A stretch of 64,000 nt of DNA from Acinetobacter cumulans (lineage in GTDB: Bacteria; Pseudomonadota; Gammaproteobacteria; Pseudomonadales; Moraxellaceae): assembly GCF_003024525.3 (NCBI RefSeq), contig NZ_CP035934.2:1674001-1738000 (forward strand), in the 5' to 3' direction. A program made the position numbers and the translations under genes. Under the pieces are notes generated by a model. It did not search any database and had not been told where the DNA came from. It saw only the letters and a list, made by a program, of their open reading frames with translations. Within the stretch, counting starts at the first letter, position 1, and each line of letters opens with the position of its first letter. Of the stretch, positions 16,273-24,516 are shown one piece after another.

Positions 16273-17166
16273 ATGAACATGAATTATGAAGTTGTGATTA
16301 TTGGAGGCAGTTATGCAGGGCTTTCTGCAGCTTTACCTTTAGCACGTGCGCGCCGCCGTATTTTAATTATTGATGCAGGGCAACGTCGTAATCGTTTTGC
16401 TGAACATTCACATAATTTTTTGACGCAAGATGGCCGATCACCTAGTGCTATTGCAGAAGAAGCTAAAGCACAATTAGAAAAGTATTCCACGATTTCATGG
16501 CTTGCTGAAACGGTTACAGATGTAAAAGCAGTTGATGGAAAATATTCAGTTATCGCAGGTGATCAGCAAATTCAAGCTGAAAAAATAATTATTGCCACTG
16601 GCGTACGTGACGAATTGCCTCAAGTGAATGGTTTGGCTGAACGTTGGGGGCAATCTATTTATCACTGCCCATATTGTGATGGTTATGAACTGAACTTAGG
16701 TGAAATTGGCATGTTGGTGTCGGGTATGCACTCATTACACATGGCGTTGATGTTGCCAGATTGGGGCAATACTACTTTATTTTTAAATGATGCAATTGCT
16801 GTAGATCAATTGGATGATGAGTTATTAGCGAAGCTTTCTAAGCGTCAAATTCAGATCGAAACGCGTAAAATTGACCATATTGAAGGTCATTGTGACGTTG
16901 TAATGGCAGATGGTGAACGAATTCAATTGAATGGTTTATTTGTTTCAACCGTTACTCGTCTGCAATCGAACTGGATTCATCATTTAGGTTTAGAGATAGA
17001 CTGCAATGAATATGGCGAGGCCATTAAAACTTCGCCTGCAAAAGAAACAAATGTTAAAGGAATTTATGCTTGCGGTGATGTCACACGTTCAGGCGGTTCA
17101 GTTGCTTTATCCGTGGGTGATGGAGCAATGACAGGGATTGTCGTGCATAAATCTTTTATTTTTTAA
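16273..17166 (+). CDS. Thioredoxin reductase-like NAD(P)/FAD-dependent oxidoreductase
   Basis: The 297-residue protein has an FAD Rossmann motif (IIGGSYAGLSAALPLARARR), a CPYC active-site motif followed by DGYE (near residues 135-141), and the C-terminal FAD motif YACGDVTRSGGSVALSVGDG. That is the fold of thioredoxin reductase-like proteins, but the NADPH-domain GxGxxA motif is weak (GMLVSGMHS). It may use another electron partner or act as an oxidase of small dithiols. It is probably controlled by the divergent Rrf2 regulator. Confidence 0.8.
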   Translation: MNMNYEVVIIGGSYAGLSAALPLARARRRILIIDAGQRRNRFAEHSHNFLTQDGRSPSAIAEEAKAQLEKYSTISWLAETVTDVKAVDGKYSVIAGDQQIQAEKIIIATGVRDELPQVNGLAERWGQSIYHCPYCDGYELNLGEIGMLVSGMHSLHMALMLPDWGNTTLFLNDAIAVDQLDDELLAKLSKRQIQIETRKIDHIEGHCDVVMADGERIQLNGLFVSTVTRLQSNWIHHLGLEIDCNEYGEAIKTSPAKETNVKGIYACGDVTRSGGSVALSVGDGAMTGIVVHKSFIF

Positions 17167-17573
17167 AGTATTGGCATAGCAATTTACAAATATAGGGCAA
17201 GTATCTAAATGATAAATTTGGGTACTTGGACCTAAATATAAGAAATGAAAATCCAGTTAATAATTTGATCTTTTCTCAGTTTAAGCTGAGTTTAATTCAC
17301 TTAGAATAATAAATAGCCACATTCTAAAAGTGGACATTCTTATCAATCAGCTTCATTTTTACATCAAAAAATCAGCAGAATGCTGATATGAATATGCATT
17401 TAATAAAATCATAAAGTGTTGTTTATACTTATATTAATTTGAGATTATTCTATGGGTTAGTCAGTTTTAAAATGCGCGCATTGACCTAAATTGAAATAGA
17501 TTCATCCTATAAAATTACCAAACATGAATTTCACTCACTTTGTGTTGAGGTTAAATCATTTTTATTCATCTTA
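17167..17573. other. Gene-free region between the flavoprotein and mesX
   Basis: About 400 bp of AT-rich sequence. It contains the perfect inverted repeat ATCAGCA-GAA-TGCTGAT at 17371-17387 without a T tract, and CCAC-ATTCTAAAA-GTGG near 17317. No open frame is convincing. The mesX promoter must be here, but I cannot place its boxes. Confidence 0.4.
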
Positions 17574-17637
17574 AGATTCACGTATAAATTACTCCATACA
17601 GAAATTTTGATTATTTTAATTTTAGGGTCGTGAATCT
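17574..17637 (+). promoter_or_regulatory. Long-range inverted repeat ending at the mesX start
   Basis: AGATTCACG (17574-17582) and CGTGAATCT (17629-17637) are perfect 9-nt complements separated by 46 nt. The 3' arm covers the stretch from -11 to -3 of the mesX ATG (17640). If transcribed, the pairing would bury the translation initiation region. It could instead be two protein-binding half-sites. Confidence 0.5.
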
Positions 17638-17639
17638 CC

Positions 17640-18629
17640 ATGAGTAATAAATTTGCATGTTCAATCAAACGAATCCGCTTTGATGAAAACTATAAACCAG
17701 CTGACAATACACGTCTAACAACGAACTTTGCTAACTTGGCGCGCGGTGAGCACCGTGAAGAAAATTTACGCCGTACCTTGGCAATGATTAATAACCGCTT
17801 CAACACTTTGGCCAGCTGTGATAACCCAAATGCGGATCGTTATTCACTTGAAATTGACATTATTTCTGCTGAACTCGATGTAGAAGGCAATGGTCAAACT
17901 TTCCCGTTTATTGAAACTTTAAAAAGCACCATCATCGACCATAAAACCAATGAACGCATTGAAGGCATGATCGGCAACAGTTTTTCATCGTATGTGCGTG
18001 ACTATGATTTCAGTGTGGTATTGCCTGCACTCGGTTGCAAATTCAATGAAAAACCTGAAGATTTTGGCGATTTACACGGCAAGCTTTATCAACACTTGAT
18101 CAATTCAGACGTATTCAAAGCTGAATTTAAAAAACAGCCTGTGATTTGCTTAAGTGTTTCAACGACAAAAACTTATTACCGTACTGCAAATGTACATCCG
18201 ATCTTAGGTGTGGAATACACCAATGATGACCATTCACGTACCGATGACTATTTTGCAAAAATGGGCTTAAGCGTTCGTTACTTCAAACCTGAAAATGCGA
18301 CTGCACCATTGGCATTCTATTCAGCAAATAACTTGCTCAGCGACTATACAGATTTCGAACTGATCAGCGCGATCAGCACCATGGAAAGCTTCCAAAAAAT
18401 CTACCGTCCTGAAATTTACAATACCAATGCGACAGCAGGTTTAGTGTATCAACCAAGCTTAAGCTTTGGCGATTACTCATTAACCCGTATTGTGTATGAC
18501 CGTGTTGAACGTGGTCAGTTGGCGGTTAAACAGGGCAAATGGACAGAAGAGAATTTTATTCAGCCATATAAAGACATTCTGAATGAGTGGGCGGCTAATT
18601 TTAGTATTGAAAATGCAGACGCAGCTTAA
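17640..18629 (+). CDS. mesX: MesX (DUF1852), accessory protein of MesD methionine synthase
   Basis: The 329-residue protein matches DUF1852 over its length, with conserved parts such as FDENYKP, RLTTNFANLARG, RRTLAMINNRFN and the HPILGVEY block. DUF1852 was named MesX in work on folate-independent methionine synthases, where MesD of Acinetobacter needs MesX and oxygen. Its exact function in the reaction is unknown. mesD begins 79 bp downstream, with a hairpin between them. The start has an inverted repeat overlapping the ribosome-binding region, so translation may be controlled. Confidence 0.85.
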   Translation: MSNKFACSIKRIRFDENYKPADNTRLTTNFANLARGEHREENLRRTLAMINNRFNTLASCDNPNADRYSLEIDIISAELDVEGNGQTFPFIETLKSTIIDHKTNERIEGMIGNSFSSYVRDYDFSVVLPALGCKFNEKPEDFGDLHGKLYQHLINSDVFKAEFKKQPVICLSVSTTKTYYRTANVHPILGVEYTNDDHSRTDDYFAKMGLSVRYFKPENATAPLAFYSANNLLSDYTDFELISAISTMESFQKIYRPEIYNTNATAGLVYQPSLSFGDYSLTRIVYDRVERGQLAVKQGKWTEENFIQPYKDILNEWAANFSIENADAA

Positions 18630-18652
18630 TTTTAAATCACTTAAATAGATGA

Positions 18653-18682
18653 AAACGCGGGTGAGTTAAACCACCCGTTTTA
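18653..18682 (+). terminator. Hairpin between mesX and mesD
   Basis: AAAACG-CGGGTG..CACCCG-TTTT has a 6-8 bp stem and a loop of about 9 nt but only four T residues. It may be a partial terminator or a processing site that sets the mesX:mesD ratio. Confidence 0.5.
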
Positions 18683-18708
18683 AAGAAAATAGAGATAGAA
18701 GATCGAAT

Positions 18709-19737
18709 ATGGCCATTTTACTCCCAACTTCAACTGCTGGTAGCTTACCTAAACCGTCTTGGCTGGCTGAACCTGAAAAATTGTGGTCAGCATGGAAACT
18801 TGAAGGCGAAGAATTATTAGATGCAAAACGTGATGCGTTGAAATTATCTTTGCATGAACAAATCCATGCAGGCATTGATATTGTCAGTGATGGTGAACAA
18901 ACCCGTCAGCATTTTGTGACCACATTTATTGAACATCTTGAAGGTGTAGATTTCGAAAAGCGTGAAACGATGCGTATTCGTAATCGTTACGATGCAAGTG
19001 TACCGTCTGTGGTGGGCGAAGTATCGCGTAAGAAAGCAGTGTTTGTGGATGATGCAAAATTCTTACGCAGCCAAACCAATCAGCCGATCAAATGGGCTTT
19101 GCCTGGCCCGATGACGATGATTGATACTTTGTATGATGGACACTACAAGAGCCGTGAAAAATTGGCTTGGGAATTTGCTAAAATCCTGAATCAAGAAGCG
19201 TTAGAGCTTGAAGCGGCAGGCGTGGATATCATTCAATTTGATGAGCCTGCGTTTAACGTATTTTTTGATGAAGTCAATGACTGGGGTATTGCGACATTAG
19301 AGCGTGCGCTTGAAGGTTTGAAATGCGAAACAGCCGTTCATATTTGCTATGGTTATGGCATTAAAGCCAATACCGATTGGAAACAGACTTTGGGTAATGA
19401 ATGGCGCCAATACGAAGAATCATTCCCGAAATTGCAACAATCGAAGCTGGATATCATCTCACTTGAATGCCAAAACTCTCGTGTACCAATGGATTTAATC
19501 GAACTCATCCGCGGTAAAAAAGTGATGGTTGGTGCAATTGATGTAGCAACCAATCAAGTAGAAACAGCAGAAGAAGTAGCAAATACATTACGCAAAGCAT
19601 TGCAATTCGTAGATGCCGACAAGCTATATCCTTCAACAAACTGCGGTATGGCGCCTTTACCTCGCCACGTGGCGCAAGGCAAACTAAATGCGCTAAGCGC
19701 AGGCGCTGCCATTATTCGCCAAGAATTGACCGCATAA
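18709..19737 (+). CDS. mesD: MesD, folate-independent core methionine synthase
   Basis: The 342-residue protein equals the catalytic C-terminal half of MetE: an N-terminal LPTSTAGSLPKP, IIQFDEPAF near residue 181, the zinc-ligand motif HICYGYG near 209, SLECQNSR and the final zinc cysteine in STNCGMAPL. It lacks the N-terminal MetE domain that binds methyltetrahydrofolate. The family (MesD) makes methionine from homocysteine with an unknown methyl donor, and with MesX and oxygen. A flavin reductase follows 103 bp downstream. This is a complete mesXD locus. Confidence 0.9.
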   Translation: MAILLPTSTAGSLPKPSWLAEPEKLWSAWKLEGEELLDAKRDALKLSLHEQIHAGIDIVSDGEQTRQHFVTTFIEHLEGVDFEKRETMRIRNRYDASVPSVVGEVSRKKAVFVDDAKFLRSQTNQPIKWALPGPMTMIDTLYDGHYKSREKLAWEFAKILNQEALELEAAGVDIIQFDEPAFNVFFDEVNDWGIATLERALEGLKCETAVHICYGYGIKANTDWKQTLGNEWRQYEESFPKLQQSKLDIISLECQNSRVPMDLIELIRGKKVMVGAIDVATNQVETAEEVANTLRKALQFVDADKLYPSTNCGMAPLPRHVAQGKLNALSAGAAIIRQELTA

Positions 19738-19840
19738 ATTCGAGCTGACTCAATTTCATGTAGGAGCAAGAAGGAAATGAAATCCCTATTATCCAAACAT
19801 GAGAAAGAGATAAGCCATATAGACCATTGAGATTGAAGAG

Positions 19841-20335
19841 ATGATTGAAGCAACTGATTTTAGAAATGCAATGTCTTTATTGACGACTGCAGTCAACGTG
19901 ATTACGACTGAGGGTGAAGCAGGCATGCATGGATTTACAGCATCAGCAGTATGCAGTGTGACAGATACACCGCCAACTTTGCTGGTTTGTATGAATCAAT
20001 CATCTCGTTCTCATGCGCATTTTCTTGAAAATAAAGTTCTGTCTGTCAATGTTTTGGGCACACAGCATGAGCAAATTTCCAATGCCTTTGCTTCAAGCAA
20101 ATTTAATTCGGAAGAGCGTTTTAAATTGGGTTCTTGGACCACATTAGAAACAGGTTCACCAATACTCAAAGATGCTTTGGTCAGTTTTGACTGTCAGATT
20201 GAACAGATTCAAGAAGTGGGTACGCACAGCGTGTTTATGTGCCGTGTGGTCGCAATCAAGCAAAGTCAGCAGGAAGAAAGTTTGGTGTATTTCAACCGTG
20301 CTTATCATGCTGTAGGTCAAGTGGAGTTGGCTTAA
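19841..20335 (+). CDS. Flavin reductase-like protein, FMN-binding
   Basis: The 164-residue protein has the flavin_reduct domain from the start: FRNAMSLLTTAVNVITTEG, GFTASAVCSVTDTPPTLLVCMN and NRAYHAV at the end. These enzymes reduce FMN with NAD(P)H for partner monooxygenases. It follows mesD with no terminator between. Since MesD depends on oxygen, the flavin reductase may supply reduced flavin to the MesX/MesD reaction; that link is an inference. Confidence 0.8.
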   Translation: MIEATDFRNAMSLLTTAVNVITTEGEAGMHGFTASAVCSVTDTPPTLLVCMNQSSRSHAHFLENKVLSVNVLGTQHEQISNAFASSKFNSEERFKLGSWTTLETGSPILKDALVSFDCQIEQIQEVGTHSVFMCRVVAIKQSQQEESLVYFNRAYHAVGQVELA

Positions 20336-20380
20336 ACCAGTCAGACTTCTTCAATACATCTTTTTAAAAGTATCTATTTC

Positions 20381-21181
20381 GTGGAACTCATTACTTTCTT
20401 AATTATTGGCGCATTTGCTGGTTTTGCTGCGGGGCTGTTTGGCGTTGGCGGCGGTACTATCATTGTGCCATTGCTCTATATTGTTTTTAGCCAAATGGGC
20501 TATAGCCCCGATGTGATTATGCATTTGGCGCTAGGTACGTCCTTGGCTACGATTGTGGTGACGTCGATCAGCTCCTTGATGGCGCACAATAAGAATGGCG
20601 CTGTGATTTGGCCTGTATTTAAAAATTTAGCCCCACCTATGGCGATTGGCTGTTTTGCAGGCGCGGGCATTGCAGGCTGGCTGTCGGGCTTACATCTGCA
20701 AATGATTGTCGGTGTGTTTTTACTTTGGGTGGCGTATACCATGTTTATGGGAGCAAAAAAGCCAGTCGATCCAAACAAAACACTGCCATCTACAGCTAAG
20801 CAAATTGCGGCGGGTTCGGGTATCGGCGTTGCATCGGCAATCTTCGGAATTGGCGGTGGCAGTATTACAGTGCCGTATTTAACGGCAAATGGCGTGGTGA
20901 TGCAAAAAGCGGTCGGGACGTCTGCGGCGTGCGGTTTACCCATTGCCATTGCGGGTGCATTAGGCTTTATGTTCTTTGGCATGCAGCAGCAAGTTGAAAT
21001 TCCAAATACCATTGGCTTTATTCATATCTATGCCTTTTTTGGCATTAGTGTGATGAGTTTCTTCACTGCTAAATATGGTGCGAAAACTGCGCATGCGCTT
21101 TCACCAGCAGTACTGAAAAAATGTTTCGCGGTGCTGTTGTGTATTGTTGGATGCTTTTTTCTAGTGAAAGGCATTTTATAG
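20381..21181 (+). CDS. TauE/SafE-family sulfite/anion exporter
   Basis: The 266-residue integral membrane protein has about eight hydrophobic segments and the two duplicated glycine motifs of the family (GLFGVGGGTIIVPLL near residue 19 and AIFGIGGGSITVPYL near 159). It starts at GTG 20381. The family moves sulfite, sulfoacetate or other organic anions across the inner membrane. It closes the mesX-mesD-flavin reductase group, so transport of a sulfur compound is possible. A strong terminator follows. Confidence 0.85.
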   Translation: MELITFLIIGAFAGFAAGLFGVGGGTIIVPLLYIVFSQMGYSPDVIMHLALGTSLATIVVTSISSLMAHNKNGAVIWPVFKNLAPPMAIGCFAGAGIAGWLSGLHLQMIVGVFLLWVAYTMFMGAKKPVDPNKTLPSTAKQIAAGSGIGVASAIFGIGGGSITVPYLTANGVVMQKAVGTSAACGLPIAIAGALGFMFFGMQQQVEIPNTIGFIHIYAFFGISVMSFFTAKYGAKTAHALSPAVLKKCFAVLLCIVGCFFLVKGIL

Positions 21182-21217
21182 AAGCCGACTGATCACAGTT
21201 AATTCATTCGAAACGTA

Positions 21218-21253
21218 TGCTCTAGTGTGCAACAGCAAGCTAGAGCATTTTTA
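21218..21253 (+). terminator. Terminator after the TauE/SafE gene
   Basis: TGCTCTAG-TGTGCAACAGCAAG-CTAGAGCA is followed by TTTTT. The perfect 8-bp stem ends the mesX-to-TauE group. Confidence 0.75.
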
Positions 21254-21321
21254 TCTATAGCAATTTAAGTCTTTAAAATTTCAAAGATATTATTTAAAAA
21301 TTACATTTCAAAACTGACATC

Positions 21322-21651
21322 TCAAAGCTCTGTGCTTTTAGAAAAAACATTGATAATCACAATGCCCAATAAAATAAAGGCCAAACCAATCATGGCAGGT
21401 AGGTCTAAATTTTGTTTAAACACAACCCAGCCCACGCATGAAATAAGCACAATGCCTGCAGCGGACCACATGGCGTAGGCCAATCCCATAGGAATCGATT
21501 TAAAGGTCAAACCTAAAAAAAAGAGCGCAATGGCATAGCCCAATACGGTAAAAATAATCGGCACAAATTCAGTAAAGCCATTACTGGCTTTTAAGGCGGA
21601 TGTAGCAATCACTTCGGCAATGATTGCGATAAGCAAATATATAAACGACAT
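21322..21651 (-). CDS. SMR-family small multidrug efflux protein (EmrE/AbeS-like)
   Basis: The 109-residue protein has four transmembrane helices. The essential glutamate is in the first (E13, in IIAEVIATSALK), and the motif YAMWSAAGIVLISCVGW is in the third region. It resembles Acinetobacter AbeS and E. coli EmrE more than the guanidinium exporter Gdx. Such proteins exchange organic cations for protons. The ATG is only 7 bp after the stop of the upstream gene, with AGGAAA in between, so it is the last gene of a five-gene operon (25469 to 21322). It may expel a cationic product of that operon. Confidence 0.85.
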   Translation of the reverse strand: MSFIYLLIAIIAEVIATSALKASNGFTEFVPIIFTVLGYAIALFFLGLTFKSIPMGLAYAMWSAAGIVLISCVGWVVFKQNLDLPAMIGLAFILLGIVIINVFSKSTEL

Positions 21652-21658
21652 TGATTTC

Positions 21659-22540
21659 CTATAGACATTCTATTGCATGGTGCATGAGATGCTGTTTTTC
21701 ATTTCGTAACCAATCTGTACTTTCTGTCGTGGTATCAGTGTGATGCTGAAATGCATAATGTGGAACATAAATATCCACCTCGAACATCAGCTGTACTGCT
21801 TGACCATTAATAATTACGTTTTGCTTTAAATGTGTTTCATCAATAACTTCAAAATGATCAAAGTTAAGCACTTGATTTTGCTGAGATGAAGTCGTTGTAT
21901 AGTGCTTATGCAGACCATCTACAGCGATGGAAACTTCAAAGCTTTCAATCACCGTTTTATACATAGTAGGTGCAGATGATATGTCGATGCTGGCAACTGT
22001 TTGCTGATCTGTAGGTAAACGGCTCAGTGCAAAGGCCACATACTTATCACAAATAATTAAACCACCATCCATCGGCAATGGTTGATGACTTTCTATATCG
22101 AGGGCTGACTTCAACCGCAGGCCTAAAAATAGCCCTTCATGAACTTGCTGACGCCAGTCTTCGACATACACATTGCTTGGAGAGAATTCTAAAATACAGT
22201 TGCCAATCGCATGCAGTTTGGCAGGTTCTGGCCATTGCACATGATTTTGATAATTTGAGTGTGCTTTAACGTCCCAAGACAATAATTGCTGTTCAGCATC
22301 CCAAAGAGTGTTGCCAATCCAGCCTTGACGCTCATTTACTGGCGTATTTTCTTGGCTTTTTAAACGTAGATCGATGGTGAAACTACGTGACTGAAACCAA
22401 TACACAATCGTTTTTTCATCCGTTAAACCATTTGAAAAACTAATGCTTTTACGGCGAAAAGCACCATACAAATAGTCTGGAATAGGACCTGAAACCTCTT
22501 GGCTGGCTGGAAGCTGTGCTAAAGCCTGAAATAGATTCAT
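21659..22540 (-). CDS. Unknown 293-aa protein in the ABC/oxygenase operon
   Basis: The product is soluble, with no signal sequence and many aromatic residues (YWFQSRSFTIDLRL, GWIGNTLWDAEQQLLSWD, YVEDWRQQVHEGL). The pattern of alternating beta strands suggests a lipocalin-like or beta-barrel ligand-binding fold, but I do not recognise the family. Its ATG overlaps the oxygenase stop in an ATGA, so translation is coupled. Its place between a 2-oxoglutarate oxygenase and a cation exporter suggests a further step or a binding role in the same pathway. Confidence 0.7.
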   Translation of the reverse strand: MNLFQALAQLPASQEVSGPIPDYLYGAFRRKSISFSNGLTDEKTIVYWFQSRSFTIDLRLKSQENTPVNERQGWIGNTLWDAEQQLLSWDVKAHSNYQNHVQWPEPAKLHAIGNCILEFSPSNVYVEDWRQQVHEGLFLGLRLKSALDIESHQPLPMDGGLIICDKYVAFALSRLPTDQQTVASIDISSAPTMYKTVIESFEVSIAVDGLHKHYTTTSSQQNQVLNFDHFEVIDETHLKQNVIINGQAVQLMFEVDIYVPHYAFQHHTDTTTESTDWLRNEKQHLMHHAIECL

Positions 22541-23553
22541 GCGCTTGCTCCTTGTACTTCTGTATTTTCATCCATACCAAATGATGACAAAGGCACAGCA
22601 TTTCTTAGACTCAGCTCTCCTGAAGCGATACGTTTTTTGAGATAACTAAAGGTTTGCGCGGTTTGATTAAATAAATGTTCACCACCAATTAAGGGCTGAT
22701 ATTTGGGCGCTTCAGTAGAATGTACAGGCTCAATAATTGTTTCGTAATTACAGGCACAGAACAGAGGGAAAGAGTAGCGCTCTTCAGAGACTTTTTTAAC
22801 ACGGTGCTTGGTGGCCAAATATTTGCCATTCGACAAAACTTCCATCATGTCGCCAATATTCATCACCAAGGTATTTTCAATCAATGGAATATCCATCCAT
22901 TCACCTTGTTTATTTAATACTTGCAAACCCGGTGCAGTCGGCAAGAGCAGTGTAAAACATTCATAGTCTGTATGTGCGCCAATACCTTCAGCATCTTTCA
23001 CTTCAGGGTTATAGGGATAATGGATTAGACGCAGTTGGCTGGTCGGATGGGTAATTTTACGATCAAAAAAATGCTCATCTACATTCAAAGCTAAAGCAAA
23101 GGCCTGAAAAATCTGCTCGCTAATACTGCGTAAATGGCAGTAATAATCACTGACGGTACTTTTAAATGTGGCATCATTTGGCCATAAAGTAGGGCCAAGC
23201 AATGGAAATGCCGTAGTTTCGCCGTGGTAATCATAATTGACGTCATAGGCTTCTTTTAAGTCGTAGCTGTTGCCTGCAAATTGTTCTTCACCAATTGGCA
23301 CATAGCCACTATGATTTTTCGACAGCCCAATATAGTGTTGCATTTTACTGGCGGTATCTTGTTGAAAATAACGCTTTGCCACCTGAATCAGTGATGTCGC
23401 AAAATCAAAATTGAACTGATCACCTTTTAAATAAAGAAAACCAACATCTTTACAGGCTTGATCCAACGCAGAGGCTACTTCTAAGCGTTCTGACAGTACC
23501 GTGCTTTGCATTTTTGAAATATCAACAAGTGGCAAAACATAAGATTCATTCAT
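22537..23553 (-). CDS. Isopenicillin N synthase-family 2-oxoglutarate/Fe(II) oxygenase
   Basis: The 338-residue protein has a DIOX_N part (LPLVDISKMQ) and a double-stranded beta-helix core with iron ligands H194-T-D196 and H250, and the cosubstrate motif R259-Y-S261. I chose ATG 23553, with AGGAG 6 bp upstream; the frame extends two codons to a TTG. The gene lies 81 bp after an ABC importer ATPase gene and before an unknown protein and an SMR pump. It probably hydroxylates or demethylates the imported substrate. A second member of the same superfamily is at 35033-36022. Confidence 0.85.
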   Translation of the reverse strand: MNESYVLPLVDISKMQSTVLSERLEVASALDQACKDVGFLYLKGDQFNFDFATSLIQVAKRYFQQDTASKMQHYIGLSKNHSGYVPIGEEQFAGNSYDLKEAYDVNYDYHGETTAFPLLGPTLWPNDATFKSTVSDYYCHLRSISEQIFQAFALALNVDEHFFDRKITHPTSQLRLIHYPYNPEVKDAEGIGAHTDYECFTLLLPTAPGLQVLNKQGEWMDIPLIENTLVMNIGDMMEVLSNGKYLATKHRVKKVSEERYSFPLFCACNYETIIEPVHSTEAPKYQPLIGGEHLFNQTAQTFSYLKKRIASGELSLRNAVPLSSFGMDENTEVQGASA

Positions 23554-23634
23554 CTTCAACTCCTATAATGTTGGCCGTCCAACGCTGTAGTACATCATTT
23601 AGGCCGTCCTAAAGATGAAGAGGGATTAATCCAG

Positions 23635-24516
23635 TTATTTTTGCGTACTGACTTGGGTCATACGCGGAATTTTCGGTAGGTTTTCCATCGCTGGGTCGAG
23701 CTCGTCTTCCTGCGCATGCACCAAGAAATCCACCCGTTCGCGCAGTTGTTTAAATTCAGGACTCAGCATGAGTTCAGGATTACGAGGACGGGGTAAATCG
23801 ACCTCAATTATTTCTTTAATTTCACCAGGATTGGCTTTGAGCGCCACAATACGATCCGCTAATAAAATGGCTTCATCCATGTCGTGGGTCACAAAAATGA
23901 TGGTGATATCAATGTTTTGCCAAAGATCCATTAAATGTTTTTGCATTTTTTGACGGGTATGCGGGTCAAGCGCGCCAAACGGTTCATCCATCAATAATAT
24001 TTTTGGTTCATTGACCAATGCGCGGGCAATAGCAACGCGCTGTTTCATTCCGCCAGACAGCTGATGCGGGTACTGATCTTGGTATTTTTCTAGACCAATA
24101 ATATCAATCCATTCGCGGGCGTTGGATTCAGCCGAGGCATTGCTGGCACCTTTCATTAAAGGGCCAAACATCACATTTTCTTTGACCGTTTTCCATGGAA
24201 AAAGCGTGTAGCCTTGAAACACCATGCCACGCTCAGGGCTTGGTCCTTCAATGACTTGGCCATCGATCAGCAATTCACCGCTACTGTAAGGGTCAAGTCC
24301 AGCCACAATTCGGCTAAAGGTCGATTTACCGCAACCCGATGGGCCAATCACGCAGATAAATTCACGTTTATGAATCTTTAAATCCAACTGATTTAAAATA
24401 GTGCGCTCAGTCTTGCCGTGTTTAAAACTTTGTGTAAGTTTTTTTGCTTCTAAAATGACAGGGCGTGCATAAATTGCATCGAAATAAGTGGTGGCATTAA
24501 ACTCTGTGCTGTTCAT
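23635..24516 (-). CDS. ABC transporter ATP-binding protein, NitT/TauT type
   Basis: The ATPase has a Walker A motif (GPSGCGKSTFSR), a Q-loop (MVFQGYTLFPWKTV), the signature LSGGMKQR, a Walker B (ILLMDEPFGALD) and the H-loop VTHDMDEA. The TLFPW segment and size are typical of the nitrate/sulfonate/taurine class. I chose ATG 24516, which overlaps the permease stop as TAATG with AGGAG upstream, giving 293 residues. It drives the permease encoded just upstream. No binding protein is encoded in this operon; the orphan lipoprotein at 11842-12864 is a candidate partner. Confidence 0.9.
   Translation of the reverse strand: MNSTEFNATTYFDAIYARPVILEAKKLTQSFKHGKTERTILNQLDLKIHKREFICVIGPSGCGKSTFSRIVAGLDPYSSGELLIDGQVIEGPSPERGMVFQGYTLFPWKTVKENVMFGPLMKGASNASAESNAREWIDIIGLEKYQDQYPHQLSGGMKQRVAIARALVNEPKILLMDEPFGALDPHTRQKMQKHLMDLWQNIDITIIFVTHDMDEAILLADRIVALKANPGEIKEIIEVDLPRPRNPELMLSPEFKQLRERVDFLVHAQEDELDPAMENLPKIPRMTQVSTQK

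Noticed and set aside
17167..17639. SAM riboswitch or other known methionine riboswitch before mesX
   Set aside because: I could not fit the conserved core of a SAM riboswitch; only inverted repeats are visible.
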